In this document: in pieces, positions 26,783-36,800 of the stretch
Position numbering within the stretch: the first letter of the stretch is position 1
How the letters are laid out: the number at the start of each line of letters is the position of its first letter
Assembly: GCF_036346295.1 (NCBI RefSeq)
Contig: NZ_CP107819.1
Location: 7,688,001-7,752,000, forward strand
Source of the DNA: Streptomyces sp. NBC_00536
GTDB lineage: Bacteria > Actinomycetota > Actinomycetes > Streptomycetales > Streptomycetaceae
Length of the DNA: 64,000 bases
Reading direction: 5' to 3'
The notes under the pieces: model-generated
Database searches by the model: none
Seen by the model: the letters and a program-made list of their open reading frames with translations, nothing else
What the model was told of the DNA's origin: nothing
Made by a program: the position numbers and the translations under genes

Positions 26783-28012
26783 ATGAAGATCGGAATTCGG
26801 CGCTCGATCGCACTCGTGGGCGCCCTCGCCGTGCTGCCGATCATGACCGTCTCCGCACACGCGGGAACACCCGGTGCGCTGTCCGCCGACACGGTGGCCG
26901 CCATGACGCCCGAGCGACAGGCGGAAGTCCTGGGGCCGTTGAGGCTGGCGGCCGACGCCGTGGCGCAGGTGGGGCGAGGGGCCCGGGCGGATGTGTACAC
27001 CCAGGTCGAACTCGCATCCGACTATCGTTCCGTCAATGTTTATCTGACCGATGTCGCACAAGGCCGCGATTTCCTCTCCGCGGTGCGCAAAACGAATCCG
27101 AAAGCCGACACCGGGCTGATTCACATCGTCCGGGGAAAGAAATCCGCGCAGCAGCTCAAGAAGGAAATCGCGGAGATCGCCGACCGTAAGGATCTCCCCT
27201 TCAAGGTCGCCCTCGCGGGTAGCACCCCCGACGGCGGATCCATCCAGCTCGCCGTGGACGATCCCGCCTCCGCCCGCGGCTACTTCGCCTCACCGGCCGT
27301 CACGGCGCGCCGCGCCGCGGGCGCCGCCACCGCCGTCCAGGTCACCCAGGCACCCCCCTCCCGGCCCCTGACCCGGGAGAACGACACCTCGCCCTTCTAC
27401 GCGGGAGCGGCCCTCGGCCCCAACATCGGCGGCCAGGCCCACTGCACGAGCGGCATCCCGGCGGTCAGCACCTGGGACGGCCGCCAGTGGCTGGTCACGG
27501 CGGGCCACTGCCACAACGTGAACGACAACGTCTACACGATGGGCGGCAACTACATCGGCCAGGTCAAGTACAAACTCCCCGCCGTCGACTCGGCGTTCAT
27601 CGAGGCACCCACCAACCGCTACACGTGGGACGGCCTCGACGCCACGGGCTACACCCGCTACCTCAACGGCGTGCGCAACGTCGCCGTCGGTGACTTCACC
27701 TGCCAGCTCGGCTACAACACCAAGGTCTTCTGCAACATCCGTACGGTCTATGCGGGCAACGCCAGCTGGAACGTCAACGGCACGACCGTGAACGGAAGTT
27801 ACGGCGTCCCCCACTACGGAGGGATCGTCGGCCGAGGTGGCGACAGCGGTGGTCCGGTGATCACCATCAACGACCAGAACTCCCGCCAGCTCAACGGCAT
27901 CGTCAGCTACGGCTACGGCTGCAACGCCTCCCAGGAATGCAGCACCGGCCTGGCCTGGGTGGACGTGTGGTCGATCTTCAACGCCTTCGCGATCAAACTG
28001 AACCCGTCCTGA
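26783..28012 (+). CDS. secreted S1 family serine protease with propeptide
   Basis: A 409-residue exported trypsin-like protease. AAGGGGGA precedes ATG 26783. Signal peptide (RRSIALVGALAVLPIMTVSA) ends near residue 27. A long pro-region (about residues 28-195) precedes the protease domain. The nucleophile is Ser355 (GRGGDSGGPVITI), the His is His242 (LVTAGHCHN) and the Asp likely in AVDSAFIEAP. Cys pairs (HCTSG, TAGHC, FTCQL, VFCNI, GYGCNASQEC) suggest disulphides. It resembles Streptomyces alpha-lytic-type/streptogrisin-like enzymes with a propeptide, and should act outside the cell. Confidence 0.9.
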   Translation: MKIGIRRSIALVGALAVLPIMTVSAHAGTPGALSADTVAAMTPERQAEVLGPLRLAADAVAQVGRGARADVYTQVELASDYRSVNVYLTDVAQGRDFLSAVRKTNPKADTGLIHIVRGKKSAQQLKKEIAEIADRKDLPFKVALAGSTPDGGSIQLAVDDPASARGYFASPAVTARRAAGAATAVQVTQAPPSRPLTRENDTSPFYAGAALGPNIGGQAHCTSGIPAVSTWDGRQWLVTAGHCHNVNDNVYTMGGNYIGQVKYKLPAVDSAFIEAPTNRYTWDGLDATGYTRYLNGVRNVAVGDFTCQLGYNTKVFCNIRTVYAGNASWNVNGTTVNGSYGVPHYGGIVGRGGDSGGPVITINDQNSRQLNGIVSYGYGCNASQECSTGLAWVDVWSIFNAFAIKLNPS

Positions 28013-28021
28013 CCGTTCTGA
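28004..28021. repeat. 9-bp stop-codon repeat after the S1 protease
   Basis: CCGTCCTGA (containing the real stop, 28010-28012) is followed at once by CCGTTCTGA, giving a second in-frame TGA. Further CCTGAC words follow out of frame. Confidence 0.6.
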
Positions 28022-28043
28022 GCCTTCCTGACCCGTCCTGACC

Positions 28044-29165
28044 TCAACGTTCCAGCGCGGCCCACAGCTGTGGGTCCTCGAAGCCGAGGGCCCACAGCCC
28101 GGTGCCCCGGACCCCGTGACGGTCCAGTACGGCCAGGTGGGCCGCCGAGCCCCGCGCGTCCTGGTACCAGACCTCGTGCTCCTCCCCGTCGTCGTCGGTG
28201 TAGTCGAAGTGCGGGGTGCCGGACACCGGGTCGAAGGCCCGGGCCGCGCCCACCCGTACGCGCAGGGCCTCGGCCTCCCGGCTGGTCACGTGGCCCGCGC
28301 GGGCCCCCGAGCCCACGGTCCAGTTCCAGCCGTAGGCGGGCAGCGCCACCTCCAGCTTCGCGCGCGGGACCACCCCGACGGCGTACCCGACGAACCGGTC
28401 GTACCAGTCCAGGGAGGACAGCGGGCCCGGCTCGCCGAGCGCGTCGTGCAGGTTGTACCCCATGATCCGCAGCGTGTCCGCGACCTTGCCCAGGTGTGCG
28501 TAGTCGAAGGCGAGCCCGTCCCCGTCCACCCGGGGCATGACGGTCACGACGCAGGTCTTGCCCACCGCGTGCAGCCGGGCGCACAGCTCCTCGGTCAGCC
28601 GGTTGTAGCCGTCACGGACCTTCCCGGTCAGCGCCGGGTCCGTGGTTTCGGCCATCCGCTCGTAGTCCAGGTCGAGGCCGTCGTAGGACCGGCTCGTCAC
28701 CACGTCCATCAGGGCGTCCACGTGCGTGGCGCGTTCGTCCGGATCGCCCAGCAGCCCGGCCATCGCGGCGGGTCCGGGGGTCTCGGTCACCGTCGGGACG
28801 ACCTTGATCCCCTTGCCATGTAGACCGTCGATGATCCGCCGGTCACCGGCCCCCGCCTCACCCGTGACGGTGTCGGCCGCCGAGGCCGTGTACCAGAAGG
28901 GACTGACCGTGTGCAGCTGGTCGGCATGGGCCAGCGCCGAGGCGTAACCGGCCTCGGTGTCCCAGTACGGCAGCCAAGCGGAGCTGGTACGGGTCCGCGC
29001 GCGGGCCGCGTCGGCGGGCGCGGCGCCGGGCCCGGTCCGGCCGGCGGGCGCGCTCGCCGTGGTGAGGAGCACGGCGGCCAGCGCGGCGGCGCAGCGCAGG
29101 GACACGGGAAGGGACGGGAGCACGGGACAGGACGGGGATGAATCCGGCGAGGGCGTGGTCGTCAT
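28044..29165 (-). CDS. secreted GH18 family glycoside hydrolase
   Basis: A 373-residue exported protein. The signal peptide (LRCAAALAAVLLTTASAPAG) follows a Ser/Pro-rich N-terminus. The GH18 barrel is recognisable from SSAWLPYWDTEAGYASAL, the catalytic DxxDxDxE motif as SYDGLDLDYERMAET near residue 165, CVVTVMPRVDGD, RIMGYNLHDALGEPG and KLEVALPAYGWNWTVGSG. It should hydrolyse beta-1,4-GlcNAc polymers or act on glycan cell-wall material. The gene converges with the S1 protease gene 31 bp away. Confidence 0.88.
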   Translation of the reverse strand: MTTTPSPDSSPSCPVLPSLPVSLRCAAALAAVLLTTASAPAGRTGPGAAPADAARARTRTSSAWLPYWDTEAGYASALAHADQLHTVSPFWYTASAADTVTGEAGAGDRRIIDGLHGKGIKVVPTVTETPGPAAMAGLLGDPDERATHVDALMDVVTSRSYDGLDLDYERMAETTDPALTGKVRDGYNRLTEELCARLHAVGKTCVVTVMPRVDGDGLAFDYAHLGKVADTLRIMGYNLHDALGEPGPLSSLDWYDRFVGYAVGVVPRAKLEVALPAYGWNWTVGSGARAGHVTSREAEALRVRVGAARAFDPVSGTPHFDYTDDDGEEHEVWYQDARGSAAHLAVLDRHGVRGTGLWALGFEDPQLWAALER

Positions 29166-29372
29166 AGTCCGAACCTGGCCCGGTCGGAGCGCTCCGGGAG
29201 CTCCGGACGCGCCGAATGGGTCCGAGCACACACCGATCGGCCCACCCGGCCGTGCGTCCGCGACGCGGGCCGCACCCGTTCGCAGGACGTGGCGGCGCCG
29301 GGGAATGCGCGGCGGCGGCGCGTGGTTCGGATCATCGCGACACCCGACCACACCGCACGCTTGGAGAAGTCC

Positions 29373-30035
29373 ATGAAGATCGGCATCATCGGCGCAGGCA
29401 ACATCGGCGGCAACCTGACGCGCCGTCTGACCTCCCTCGGCCACGAGGTGTCCGTGGCCAACTCGCGTGGCCCGCAGACCCTGGCCGCCCTCGCCGAGGA
29501 GACCGGGGCCACCCCCGTCACCGTCGCCGAGGCGGCGCGCGGCGCGGAGATCGTCGTCGTCACCATCCCCCTGAAGAACGTGCCGGACCTGCCCTCCGGC
29601 CTCTTCGACGGGGCGGCCGACGGCTTCGTCGTGATCGACACCGGCAACTACTACCCGCAGCAGCGCGACGGCCGGATCGCGGGCATCGAGGACGAGGGGC
29701 TGACCGAGAGCCGCTGGACGGCGCGGCAGCTCGGCCGGACGGTGGTCAAGGCCTTCAACGGCACCTACGCCGAAGACCTGTTGACCCGGCCGCTCCCGGC
29801 GGGCGACCCGGACCGGGTGGCCCTGCCGGTCGCCGGTGACGACGAGGCGGCGAAGAAGACCGTCCGCGCCCTCATCGACGAACTCGGCTTCGACTCCGTC
29901 GACGCGGGCGGCCTCGACGACTCCTGGCGCCAGCAGCCCGAAACCCCCGTGTACGGGCTGCGCGGCGGTGTCCAGGCCGTCACCGAAGCGCTCGCAGCCG
30001 CCTCCCCGGTCCGCCAGGACGGCTTCAAGGGCTGA
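29373..30035 (+). CDS. NADPH-dependent F420 reductase-like NAD(P)-binding protein
   Basis: A 220-residue Rossmann protein with GIIGAGNIGGNLTRRLTSLG at the start, VSVANSRGPQTLAALAEETG for cofactor phosphate, IVVVTIPLKNVPDLPSGLF and VVKAFNGTYAEDLL later. This is the pattern of the F420H2:NADP oxidoreductase-like family, which reduces or oxidises F420 with NADPH. GGAGAAG precedes ATG 29373. It stands alone and faces away from the GH18 gene. Its stop lies in a 15-bp tandem repeat. Confidence 0.85.
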   Translation: MKIGIIGAGNIGGNLTRRLTSLGHEVSVANSRGPQTLAALAEETGATPVTVAEAARGAEIVVVTIPLKNVPDLPSGLFDGAADGFVVIDTGNYYPQQRDGRIAGIEDEGLTESRWTARQLGRTVVKAFNGTYAEDLLTRPLPAGDPDRVALPVAGDDEAAKKTVRALIDELGFDSVDAGGLDDSWRQQPETPVYGLRGGVQAVTEALAAASPVRQDGFKG

Positions 30036-30071
30036 CGGTCCAAGGGCTGACGGTCCATGGGCTGACGGACC
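30027..30071. repeat. three 15-bp tandem repeats spanning the stop codon
   Basis: AAGGGCTGACGGTCC occurs at 30027 and 30042 and as ATGGGCTGACGGACC at 30057. The first copy contains the real TGA of the F420 reductase-like gene. Because the unit is 15 bp, every copy has an in-frame TGA. Confidence 0.9.
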
Positions 30072-30081
30072 GGGCAGCGGC

Positions 30082-30714
30082 CTACCGCGCCGTCAGTTCC
30101 GCGACGGTGGCGGCCACCACCCCGAAGAGGTCACCGATGGTGGTCAGGCTCGCGCTCTGCAGCACCGCGGCGGGGACGACGCTTCCGTCGGGCGCGGCCA
30201 GCGTGCGGGTGGCGGTCGCCTCGGCGACCACGGCGGGCCGGTATCCGAGGTTGAAGGCGCCCTGGGCGGTGAAGGTGACGCACATGTGCGTCATGAAACC
30301 GGCGAGCACCAGGTCCGGAGCGGCGCCCAGCTCCCGCAGGGTCTCCTCCAGCGTGGTGGCGTGGAAGGCGTTCGGGACCGTCTTGACCACGACCGGTTCG
30401 CCGTCCCGGGGTGCGACCTCGGGGCTGATCGAGCCGATCTCGGCCCGGATGTCGTACGGGCCGCCCGCGCCGCCGTCGTTGACTACGTGCACCACGGGCG
30501 AGCCCGCGGCGCGGGCGGCGGCGAGCAGGCGTGCGCCGGCCGCCAACGCGGCCTCGGCGCCCTCCAGTTCCATCACTCCGGTGCGGTAGGTCTGCTGGAA
30601 GTCGATCATGATCACGGTCGTCGTGGCGCCGAGCCGGGGGAGCGCGGGGTCGAGCCCGGACAGCTCGCGCAGGGTGGCGGAGGGCGTGACGACGGGGGCA
30701 GCGGTGACGGACAT
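30082..30714 (-). CDS. isochorismatase-like cysteine hydrolase
   Basis: A 210-residue cysteine hydrolase. The Asp/Lys/Cys triad is visible: VIMIDFQQTY (Asp), VVVKTVPNAFHATTLEETL (Lys) and GFMTHMCVTFTAQGAFNLGY (Cys). Family members hydrolyse isochorismate, nicotinamide or N-carbamoyl compounds; the substrate here cannot be fixed. It lies 111 bp downstream of a GlxA-type regulator on the same strand, a combination often seen for amide or nitrogen-compound catabolism. A 9-bp tandem repeat sits 20 bp upstream of its start. Confidence 0.85.
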   Translation of the reverse strand: MSVTAAPVVTPSATLRELSGLDPALPRLGATTTVIMIDFQQTYRTGVMELEGAEAALAAGARLLAAARAAGSPVVHVVNDGGAGGPYDIRAEIGSISPEVAPRDGEPVVVKTVPNAFHATTLEETLRELGAAPDLVLAGFMTHMCVTFTAQGAFNLGYRPAVVAEATATRTLAAPDGSVVPAAVLQSASLTTIGDLFGVVAATVAELTAR

Positions 30715-30734
30715 GGGAAGTGGACCTCTCGTTC

Positions 30735-30761
30735 GGTTCGTACGGTTCGTGTGGTTCGTGC
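30735..30761. repeat. three 9-bp tandem repeats in the isochorismatase leader
   Basis: GGTTCGTAC, GGTTCGTGT and GGTTCGTGC lie end to end 20-47 bp upstream of the start. Confidence 0.8.
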
Positions 30762-30825
30762 GTTGAGTACGGCGAAATGGGCATGGCGAAGCTGCGGATG
30801 CGGCGGGCCGGGGAGTGCGGGAGGG

Positions 30826-31806
30826 TCAGAGCGCGGTGCGGAAGCGGCGCCGGTAGGCGGCGGGAGTGGTGGCGATCTGCTTGCGGAAGGCGCGGTGCAG
30901 GGTCTCCACCGACCCCAGTCCGGCGGCCGCCGCGATCCGTTCGAGCGGCTCGTCGGTGGTTTCCAGCAGCCGCCGGGCGGCCTCCACCCGGGCCGCCTCC
31001 ACGTATCCGGCCGCGCCGACGCCCGTCTCCCGGCGGAAGGTCCGGGCGAAGTGCCGCTCGCTCACGCACATGCGCTCCGCGAGCGCGGCGGCGGAGAGAT
31101 CGCAGTCGAGATGGTCGGCGATGTACGCGCACAGCTCGTCGATGTCCCGGCGCGCGGCCGCCGGACGGCTGAGCGGGACGCTGAACTGGCTCTGGCCGCC
31201 CTGCCGTTTGAGGTACATGACCAGATGGCGGGCCACGGCCAGGGCCAGTTCCTCGCCCAGGTCCTCGGTGACCAGGGCGAGCGCCAGGTCCATGCAGGCG
31301 CTGATGCCGGCCCCGGTCCACACCCGCCCGGAGCGGACGAAGATCGGGTCCGGGTCGACCTGGACCCGCGGGTGCTCGGCCGCGAGCCGTGCGGCGGTGG
31401 ACCAGTGCGTGGTGGCCCGCCGCCCGTCCAGGAGTCCCGCCGCGGCCAGCAGGTGCGCGCCCACGCACACCGAGGCCACGCGGCGGGCGTGCGGGGCGGT
31501 GACCTTGATCCACTCGACCACGTCGTCGTCGATGCGGGGGACGGGCCCGTCGGGCCCCAGCTCCACCGCCCCGGGCACCAGCAGGGTGTCCACCGCGGCC
31601 CCGACCTCCGCGAACGTCAGGTCGACGGCGAGGCGGACCCCGGCCGAGGTGGTCACCTGGCCGGGCTCGGGGCCCGCCAGCCGCACCTCGTAGGCGCGGC
31701 TGGCCGACTCGCGGTTGGCCAGCGCGAAGACCTCGGCGGGGCCGGTGACATCGAGCAGGTCGACGTCCGGGAAGACCGCGATGACGACACGGTGGGGAGT
31801 GGGCAT
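30826..31806 (-). CDS. GlxA-type transcriptional regulator (DJ-1/PfpI plus AraC)
   Basis: A 326-residue regulator. The N-terminal DJ-1/PfpI domain (VVIAVFPDVDLLDVTGPAEV, the pseudo-catalytic Cys in ASVCVGAHLLAAAGLL) is about residues 5-180. The C-terminal AraC domain (AYIADHLDCDLSAAALAERM, VSERHFARTFRRETG, IAAAAGLGSVETLHRAFRKQ, PAAYRRRF) follows. GlxA-type regulators sense small amines or amides. It faces away from the C-nucleoside locus and may regulate the isochorismatase gene; a role for the former is only a guess. Confidence 0.88.
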   Translation of the reverse strand: MPTPHRVVIAVFPDVDLLDVTGPAEVFALANRESASRAYEVRLAGPEPGQVTTSAGVRLAVDLTFAEVGAAVDTLLVPGAVELGPDGPVPRIDDDVVEWIKVTAPHARRVASVCVGAHLLAAAGLLDGRRATTHWSTAARLAAEHPRVQVDPDPIFVRSGRVWTGAGISACMDLALALVTEDLGEELALAVARHLVMYLKRQGGQSQFSVPLSRPAAARRDIDELCAYIADHLDCDLSAAALAERMCVSERHFARTFRRETGVGAAGYVEAARVEAARRLLETTDEPLERIAAAAGLGSVETLHRAFRKQIATTPAAYRRRFRTAL

Positions 31807-31901
31807 GCGTCCATCCTCACCGCCCGGTCCGATGGCCGCAATGACGGTTCTCTGTCACATACGGACACCGGGCCACCGGGGAGAGGGGAACCCCGGCGCG
31901 G

Positions 31902-32567
31902 CTACGCTGCCACGGGGGAAAGGTGCGCGACGACCTCCTCGAAGGTGTCCGCCACCCAGGTCGGTCCGGCCGTGGCCAGTTCGGCCGCGGAGTGCACCCC
32001 GTAGGTGACGGCCACCGACCGCATTCCGGCCGCCTTCGCCATCAGCAGGTCGTGGGTGGTGTCCCCGACCATCACCGCGTGCTCCGCGGCGACGGCCAGC
32101 CGCTCCAGGATGACCTGTCCGGATTCGGGGTCGGGCTTGGGCCGGGTGACCTCGTCCGCGCCGATCACCACGGCGAAGGAGGCGCGCAGCCCGGCCGCGG
32201 TGAGCAGCGCGTCCGCCGGGGCGTGGAACTTGCTGGTCGCGACGGCGAGCGCCACCCCGTCCTCCCGCAGCCGTGCGAGTCCCTCCACGACCCCGGGAAA
32301 GACCAGGCCGGGGGCCTGCGGGAGGACTATGGTGTCGAAGAACTTCCGGTAGAGCCGGACGGCCTCGGCCACTTGGGCGTCGGCCGGCTCTCGCTCCAGG
32401 AGGAGGGCGAAGGCCCGCTCCAGGGGGAGTCCGATGGTCGCCCGCACCGCGAGGTCCGCGGGCCGGGTGACGCCCAGCGCGTCGAAGGCCGCCCCGAAGG
32501 TCGACACGATCGCGCGCGGGGAGTCGACGAGTGTTCCGTCCAGGTCGAATACGGCGAGTCTGATCAT
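31902..32567 (-). CDS. HAD-family phosphatase of the C-nucleoside/indigoidine locus
   Basis: A 221-residue HAD hydrolase: motif [14 protein letters not shown], motif II in [11 protein letters not shown], motif III Lys in [11 protein letters not shown], and motif [16 protein letters not shown]. It resembles phosphoglycolate/5'-nucleotide phosphatases and IndB. Its ATG (32567) overlaps the stop of the PsuG/IndA-type gene, so it likely dephosphorylates a C-nucleoside 5'-phosphate or the nucleotide made by that enzyme. MinC of the minimycin pathway has an N-terminal phosphatase of this kind; here only the HAD domain is present. Confidence 0.88.
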   Translation of the reverse strand: MIRLAVFDLDGTLVDSPRAIVSTFGAAFDALGVTRPADLAVRATIGLPLERAFALLLEREPADAQVAEAVRLYRKFFDTIVLPQAPGLVFPGVVEGLARLREDGVALAVATSKFHAPADALLTAAGLRASFAVVIGADEVTRPKPDPESGQVILERLAVAAEHAVMVGDTTHDLLMAKAAGMRSVAVTYGVHSAAELATAGPTWVADTFEEVVAHLSPVAA

Positions 32568-33517
32568 GAGGCCGAACCTACCGGGGCGGCCCGCAGAAGC
32601 GCGCCGTGCGCGGAGGCCAGTCGGCCCGCCGCCTCGGCGCAGGTCACGAGCACGGCCATGTTGGCCCGCGCGGCCCGCCCGTCGGTGGCGGCGTCCACGG
32701 CGCGCATCAGGTACTTGGTGAGCCCCTGACCCGTGACCCCGTCCCGGTCGGCCGCGGTCACCGCCCGCGCGATGGCCGCCTCCACCTCCGCCGAGTCGAT
32801 GGCGTCCTCCTCGCTGACCGGGGTGGTGATCAGGAACGAGGTGGGGCCGCCCAGCGCCCGGTGGGTCTCGACGGCGCGCGCCAGGGTGTCCGGGTCGTCG
32901 ATCCGGTGCGGGGCGCGGTGGCCGCTCGTACGGCAGTAGAAGGCCGGGAAGTCGTCCGAGCCGTACGCCACCACCGGTACGCAGTGGGTCTCCAGGTACT
33001 CCAGGGTGAGGCCGAGGTCCAGGATCATCTTCGCGCCCGCGGAGACGACCGCGACCCGGGACCGGGTGAACTGGATCAGGTCCGAGGAGATGTCGAAGCT
33101 CTGCTGGGCACCGCGGTGCACCCCGCCGATCCCGGCGGAGGAGAACCAGCGGATCCCCGCCAGCTCGGCGGCCACCAGCGAGGAGGCCACGGTGGTGGCC
33201 CCCGGGCCGCCCCGGGCGAGGACCACCGGGAGGTCCCTGCTGGAGACCTTCGGGATGCCGGGCAGGGAGGCGAACCGCTCGATGTCCGCGTCGCTCATGC
33301 CGACGCGGACCGCGCCGTCCTCCACGCAGACCGTGGCGGGGACCGCCCCGCCCGCGCGGACGGCGTCCTCGACCTTGCGGGCCGTGGCCGCGTTGTCGGG
33401 GTAGGGCAGGCCGTGCGTGATGACGTTGCTCTCCAGGGCCACCACCGCCCGGCCCTCGTGGAGGGCCTCGCGGACCTCCTCCGTGTACACGAGGGGGACC
33501 CCCGCGAGGGCGCTCAC
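32564..33517 (-). CDS. pseudouridine-5'-phosphate glycosidase (PsuG/IndA/MinB type)
   Basis: A 317-residue enzyme of the Indigoidine_A/PsuG family. Family features are [19 protein letters not shown] with the early Glu, [40 protein letters not shown], the Schiff-base Lys in [15 protein letters not shown], and a late [16 protein letters not shown]. PsuG reversibly joins ribose-5-phosphate to uracil by a C-C bond; homologues in indigoidine and minimycin clusters act as C-glycoside synthases. GTG 33517 overlaps the tautomerase stop. In this context it should form a C-nucleotide. Confidence 0.9.
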   Translation of the reverse strand: MSALAGVPLVYTEEVREALHEGRAVVALESNVITHGLPYPDNAATARKVEDAVRAGGAVPATVCVEDGAVRVGMSDADIERFASLPGIPKVSSRDLPVVLARGGPGATTVASSLVAAELAGIRWFSSAGIGGVHRGAQQSFDISSDLIQFTRSRVAVVSAGAKMILDLGLTLEYLETHCVPVVAYGSDDFPAFYCRTSGHRAPHRIDDPDTLARAVETHRALGGPTSFLITTPVSEEDAIDSAEVEAAIARAVTAADRDGVTGQGLTKYLMRAVDAATDGRAARANMAVLVTCAEAAGRLASAHGALLRAAPVGSAS

Positions 33518-33747
33518 GCGCCGTCCCAGTAGCCCGGCGCCTTCAGCAGCAGCTCCCGGCGGGCGGCGATGTCGGTGACGACCAGGTCGTTCCAGTCCTC
33601 GGCGGCCACCGGTTCGAGCGAGATCGACACGACGTCCTCGCCGACGTCGAAGGCCTCGGTGACGGCCGCCGTGACCGCCTTGTCGAAAGCGGCGAGCCGC
33701 TCGGGAGTGATGTCCTTGGGAAAGTGACGGATGTGGACGTGGGGCAC
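33514..33747 (-). CDS. 4-oxalocrotonate tautomerase-like small enzyme
   Basis: A 77-residue tautomerase-superfamily protein. After Met it has Pro ([10 protein letters not shown]), the N-terminal proline base of this family, then [20 protein letters not shown] and the beta strands [21 protein letters not shown] start at 33747 with AAAGGAGG upstream. It lies 75 bp after the NRPS and is translationally coupled to the PsuG-like gene, so it is probably part of the same pathway. Tautomerases of this size work as hexamers on keto-enol conversions or decarboxylations; its substrate here is unknown. Confidence 0.85.
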   Translation of the reverse strand: MPHVHIRHFPKDITPERLAAFDKAVTAAVTEAFDVGEDVVSISLEPVAAEDWNDLVVTDIAARRELLLKAPGYWDGA

Positions 33748-33779
33748 GGAGCCCCTCCTTTCGGTCGTGAGGTCTGTGC

Positions 33780-33807
33780 GGTCGGCGGTCGGCGGTCGGC
33801 GGTCGGG
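33780..33807. repeat. four 7-bp tandem repeats between NRPS and tautomerase
   Basis: GGTCGGC is repeated at 33780, 33787, 33794 and 33801 (last copy GGTCGGG), 15 bp past the NRPS stop and upstream of the tautomerase ribosome site. Confidence 0.85.
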
Positions 33808-33822
33808 GCGGGACGGGACGGT

Positions 33823-36800
33823 TCAGGCGTCGGACGGGACGCGGGTGCGGACGGCCGCGGCGAGGGCCTCGATGCCCTCGCGGCGCAGCACCTGGTAGTG
33901 GTCGGCGGGCAGGTCGATGACGACCGGCGGGGCGGCGGAGTACCCCGACCGCCCCTCGACGAAGGAGTAGTCGTCGCCCGCGGCCCGGATGATGGTCACC
34001 GGGGCGCGCAGGCACCGCTCGGCCAACTCGTGGAAGGTGTAGTCGAATTCGTACGTCTCCTCGACGATCCGGGTGATCCGCCGGACCGTCCCGGGATCCA
34101 GCTCGGGGAAGCGGCCCACCACGAACTCCACGAAGGAGTCCTGGTCCCGGGCGGCGGCCAGGCACGCGGAGAGGTCCGGCCCGGCTCCGATGGCGCCCGC
34201 GAAGACCGAGTAGAGGATCGTCACGTAGCCGGGGTTGGCATAGGAGGACTCACGGCCGTACGGAAGCCCGCGCGCGTCCCGGAGCTTCGGGTTGCCCGGG
34301 CAGATCAGCAGCAGGTCCGTGACCCGCTGGCCGGACTGTTCCAGCTGCCAGGCGCTCTCGAAGGCCACCCGGGCACCGAAGGAGTAGCCCCACAGGGTGT
34401 AGGGGCCGTCGGGCTGCAGCCGCCGGATCTCCGCGACGTCGGCGGCGGCCATCTCGCCGATGGTCCGGTACGGCGCCTCGCCCGCGTTGATGCCGGCCGC
34501 CTGGACCCCGTAGAACGGGCCCCGCGCGCAGGCCTCTTGGGCGAGCAGCCGCAGGTTCATCGGATAGCCGCCGAGCCCCGGCCAGCAGAACACCGGGGAG
34601 CCGGGCCCCTGCGCGTACCGGCCGTCCGCCGGGCCGCTGTCGTGCAACAGCACCAGCCGGGAGGCCGGTTCGGGATCGGCGTCCGCGATCCGGTCGGCCA
34701 GATCGGCCAGCCGGGGGTGGCCGAAGAGCGTCTGCATGGGCAGCGAGATCCCGAACTCCCGGTTGATCCACCGGGTGAGGGTCATCGCGATCAGCGAATT
34801 GCCGCCGGAGGCGAAGAAGCTGTCCGTCATCGACACCCGGGCTGTGTCCCGGTACTTCAGCGCCTTCCCCCAGGCCCCGGCGAGCATCCGCTCGGTCCGG
34901 GTCCGCGGTGGCACGGGAGTGCCGGAACCGTGTGCGGGAGCGGTGAGTTCCTTCAGGCCGGCCAGCGCCTTGTAGTCGATCTTCCCGTTGGCGGTGAGCG
35001 GCAGCGCGTCCAGGACCAGCACCCGGTTGGGGATCATGTAGTCCGGCAGCAGCCGGGCCAGGTCGTCCCGGATCATCTCCGTCGGACCGCGCATGTGCAC
35101 CGAGTCCTCGCGCATCCCGGTGGAGGAGACCTGCTCCTCGCTGACCTTCCCGCCGAGGAAGAAGTACGACGGCCCGGACGGGATGCCCGCCTCCGCGAGG
35201 ACGGCGTCGATGCGCTGGGCGGTGGGCAGCGGATGCCCCGAACGGGAGGAGTAGCCGGACGACATCAAGCCCAGCCGCAGGGCGTTGCGCTGGAGCCGGT
35301 GCAGGGTCCGGCCCAGGCTCACATAGGCGAGCCGCTCGTCCCCGGTCCGGCTGACGGCGCTGACGCCGAAGCTCGCGGCCTCGTACACCCCCTGGTTGAT
35401 GGCGATGACGTGCCGCTTCTCGACGGCGTCGGCGGAGACGAGCGTGAACTCGCCCCCGTCCAGCCGGTACAGGCCGCCCGGCAGGTCGAGCACCCGGCCC
35501 GGGTGCGCCTGGACGAACAGGTCCACCGGGTCCGGTCGCGCCGGGCGGTCGTCGGGGGCCAGCTCGAAGCTCCCGACGTAGTGGTCCTCGTCGGCCACGC
35601 CGAGGGCGGACTTCACCGCCGCCCCGCCGTGCGCAGCGGGCCGCACCGTCAGCCCGTACTCCGGGAGCACCTCCTCGAACACGCCCAGCATGTGACCGGT
35701 CTCGAACTCCAGCACCTCCTCGATGTTGGTGCTGTACACCGGCTCGATCGCCGCCCGGCGCCCCAGGAAGTGCAACCGGAGCGTGCCGGGCCCGGACGCG
35801 TGGGCACCGGCCGGGACGTCACCGATCCGGACGAGGGTGTGCTCGACGGGGTGGAAGTAGTGGATCCCCGCCGCCAGCCCGGCGACGCCCCCGCCCGTCT
35901 CCAGGTACATCTGCACGGCGTACAGCGCGCCGGGGGATGCGTAGGCGTACTTCGGCAGCAGCCGCTCCCCGCTGCCGAACGGGCCGAACCACCGCAGCAC
36001 CGCGCCGAGTTCCGCGGACGTCAGGTCCCCGACGGAGCGCGCGGTCCCGGTCGGTGCGATGGCCGCGGCGGGTGTGAGCAGCTCCCGCAGATCGGCGCGG
36101 GTGACCTTGCCGCCCTCGTAGAACCGGTAGGTCTTGCGGGCGAAGGCCGCGCGCCGCTGAGGGCCCGTGGCCTCCCGGCCGGGCAGCACGGTCACCGGAC
36201 GGCCCACGAGGTCAGGGGCGGGGCGCAGACCCGGATTGGAGAGCTGGGCCTTGACCTGGAGCTTGCTCGCCTTGGACTGGTGGTGCGCGCCGTGCGCGCC
36301 CTGGTCCATCAACGAGGCCTCGCGCGGGTTCAGTTCGACGAGCGCGGACAGCTGCTGGAAGCCGGTGCGCGGATCGTCGGTGACCACCGCGGCGGCCCGC
36401 CGGACCCAGGTGTGCTCCTCGATCGCGGAGGTGATCTCCTCCAGCTCGACGCGGTACCCGCGCAGTTTGACCTGGGTGTCCGCGCGGCCGCGGAAGCGGA
36501 TCGTGCCGTCCTCGTTCCACGAGGCGAGGTCGCCGGTCCGGTACAGCCGCTCGCCCGGCAGGAAGGGGGCGGTGAGGAACCGCTCCCGGGTCTGCTCGGG
36601 CAGGTTCAGATAGCCGCGCGCCAGCTGCACCCCGCCGATGAACAGCTCGCCCTTCTCCCCGGAGCCGGCCACCGGGCGCAGCTCCCCGTCGAGGACGAAG
36701 CACCGGGTGTGCGCCACCGGTACGCCGATGGACACGATCGCCGAGGCTTCCTCCCCGGCGAGGGCGGCCGGGTCCACGGTGTGGGCGGTCGCGTTGATCG

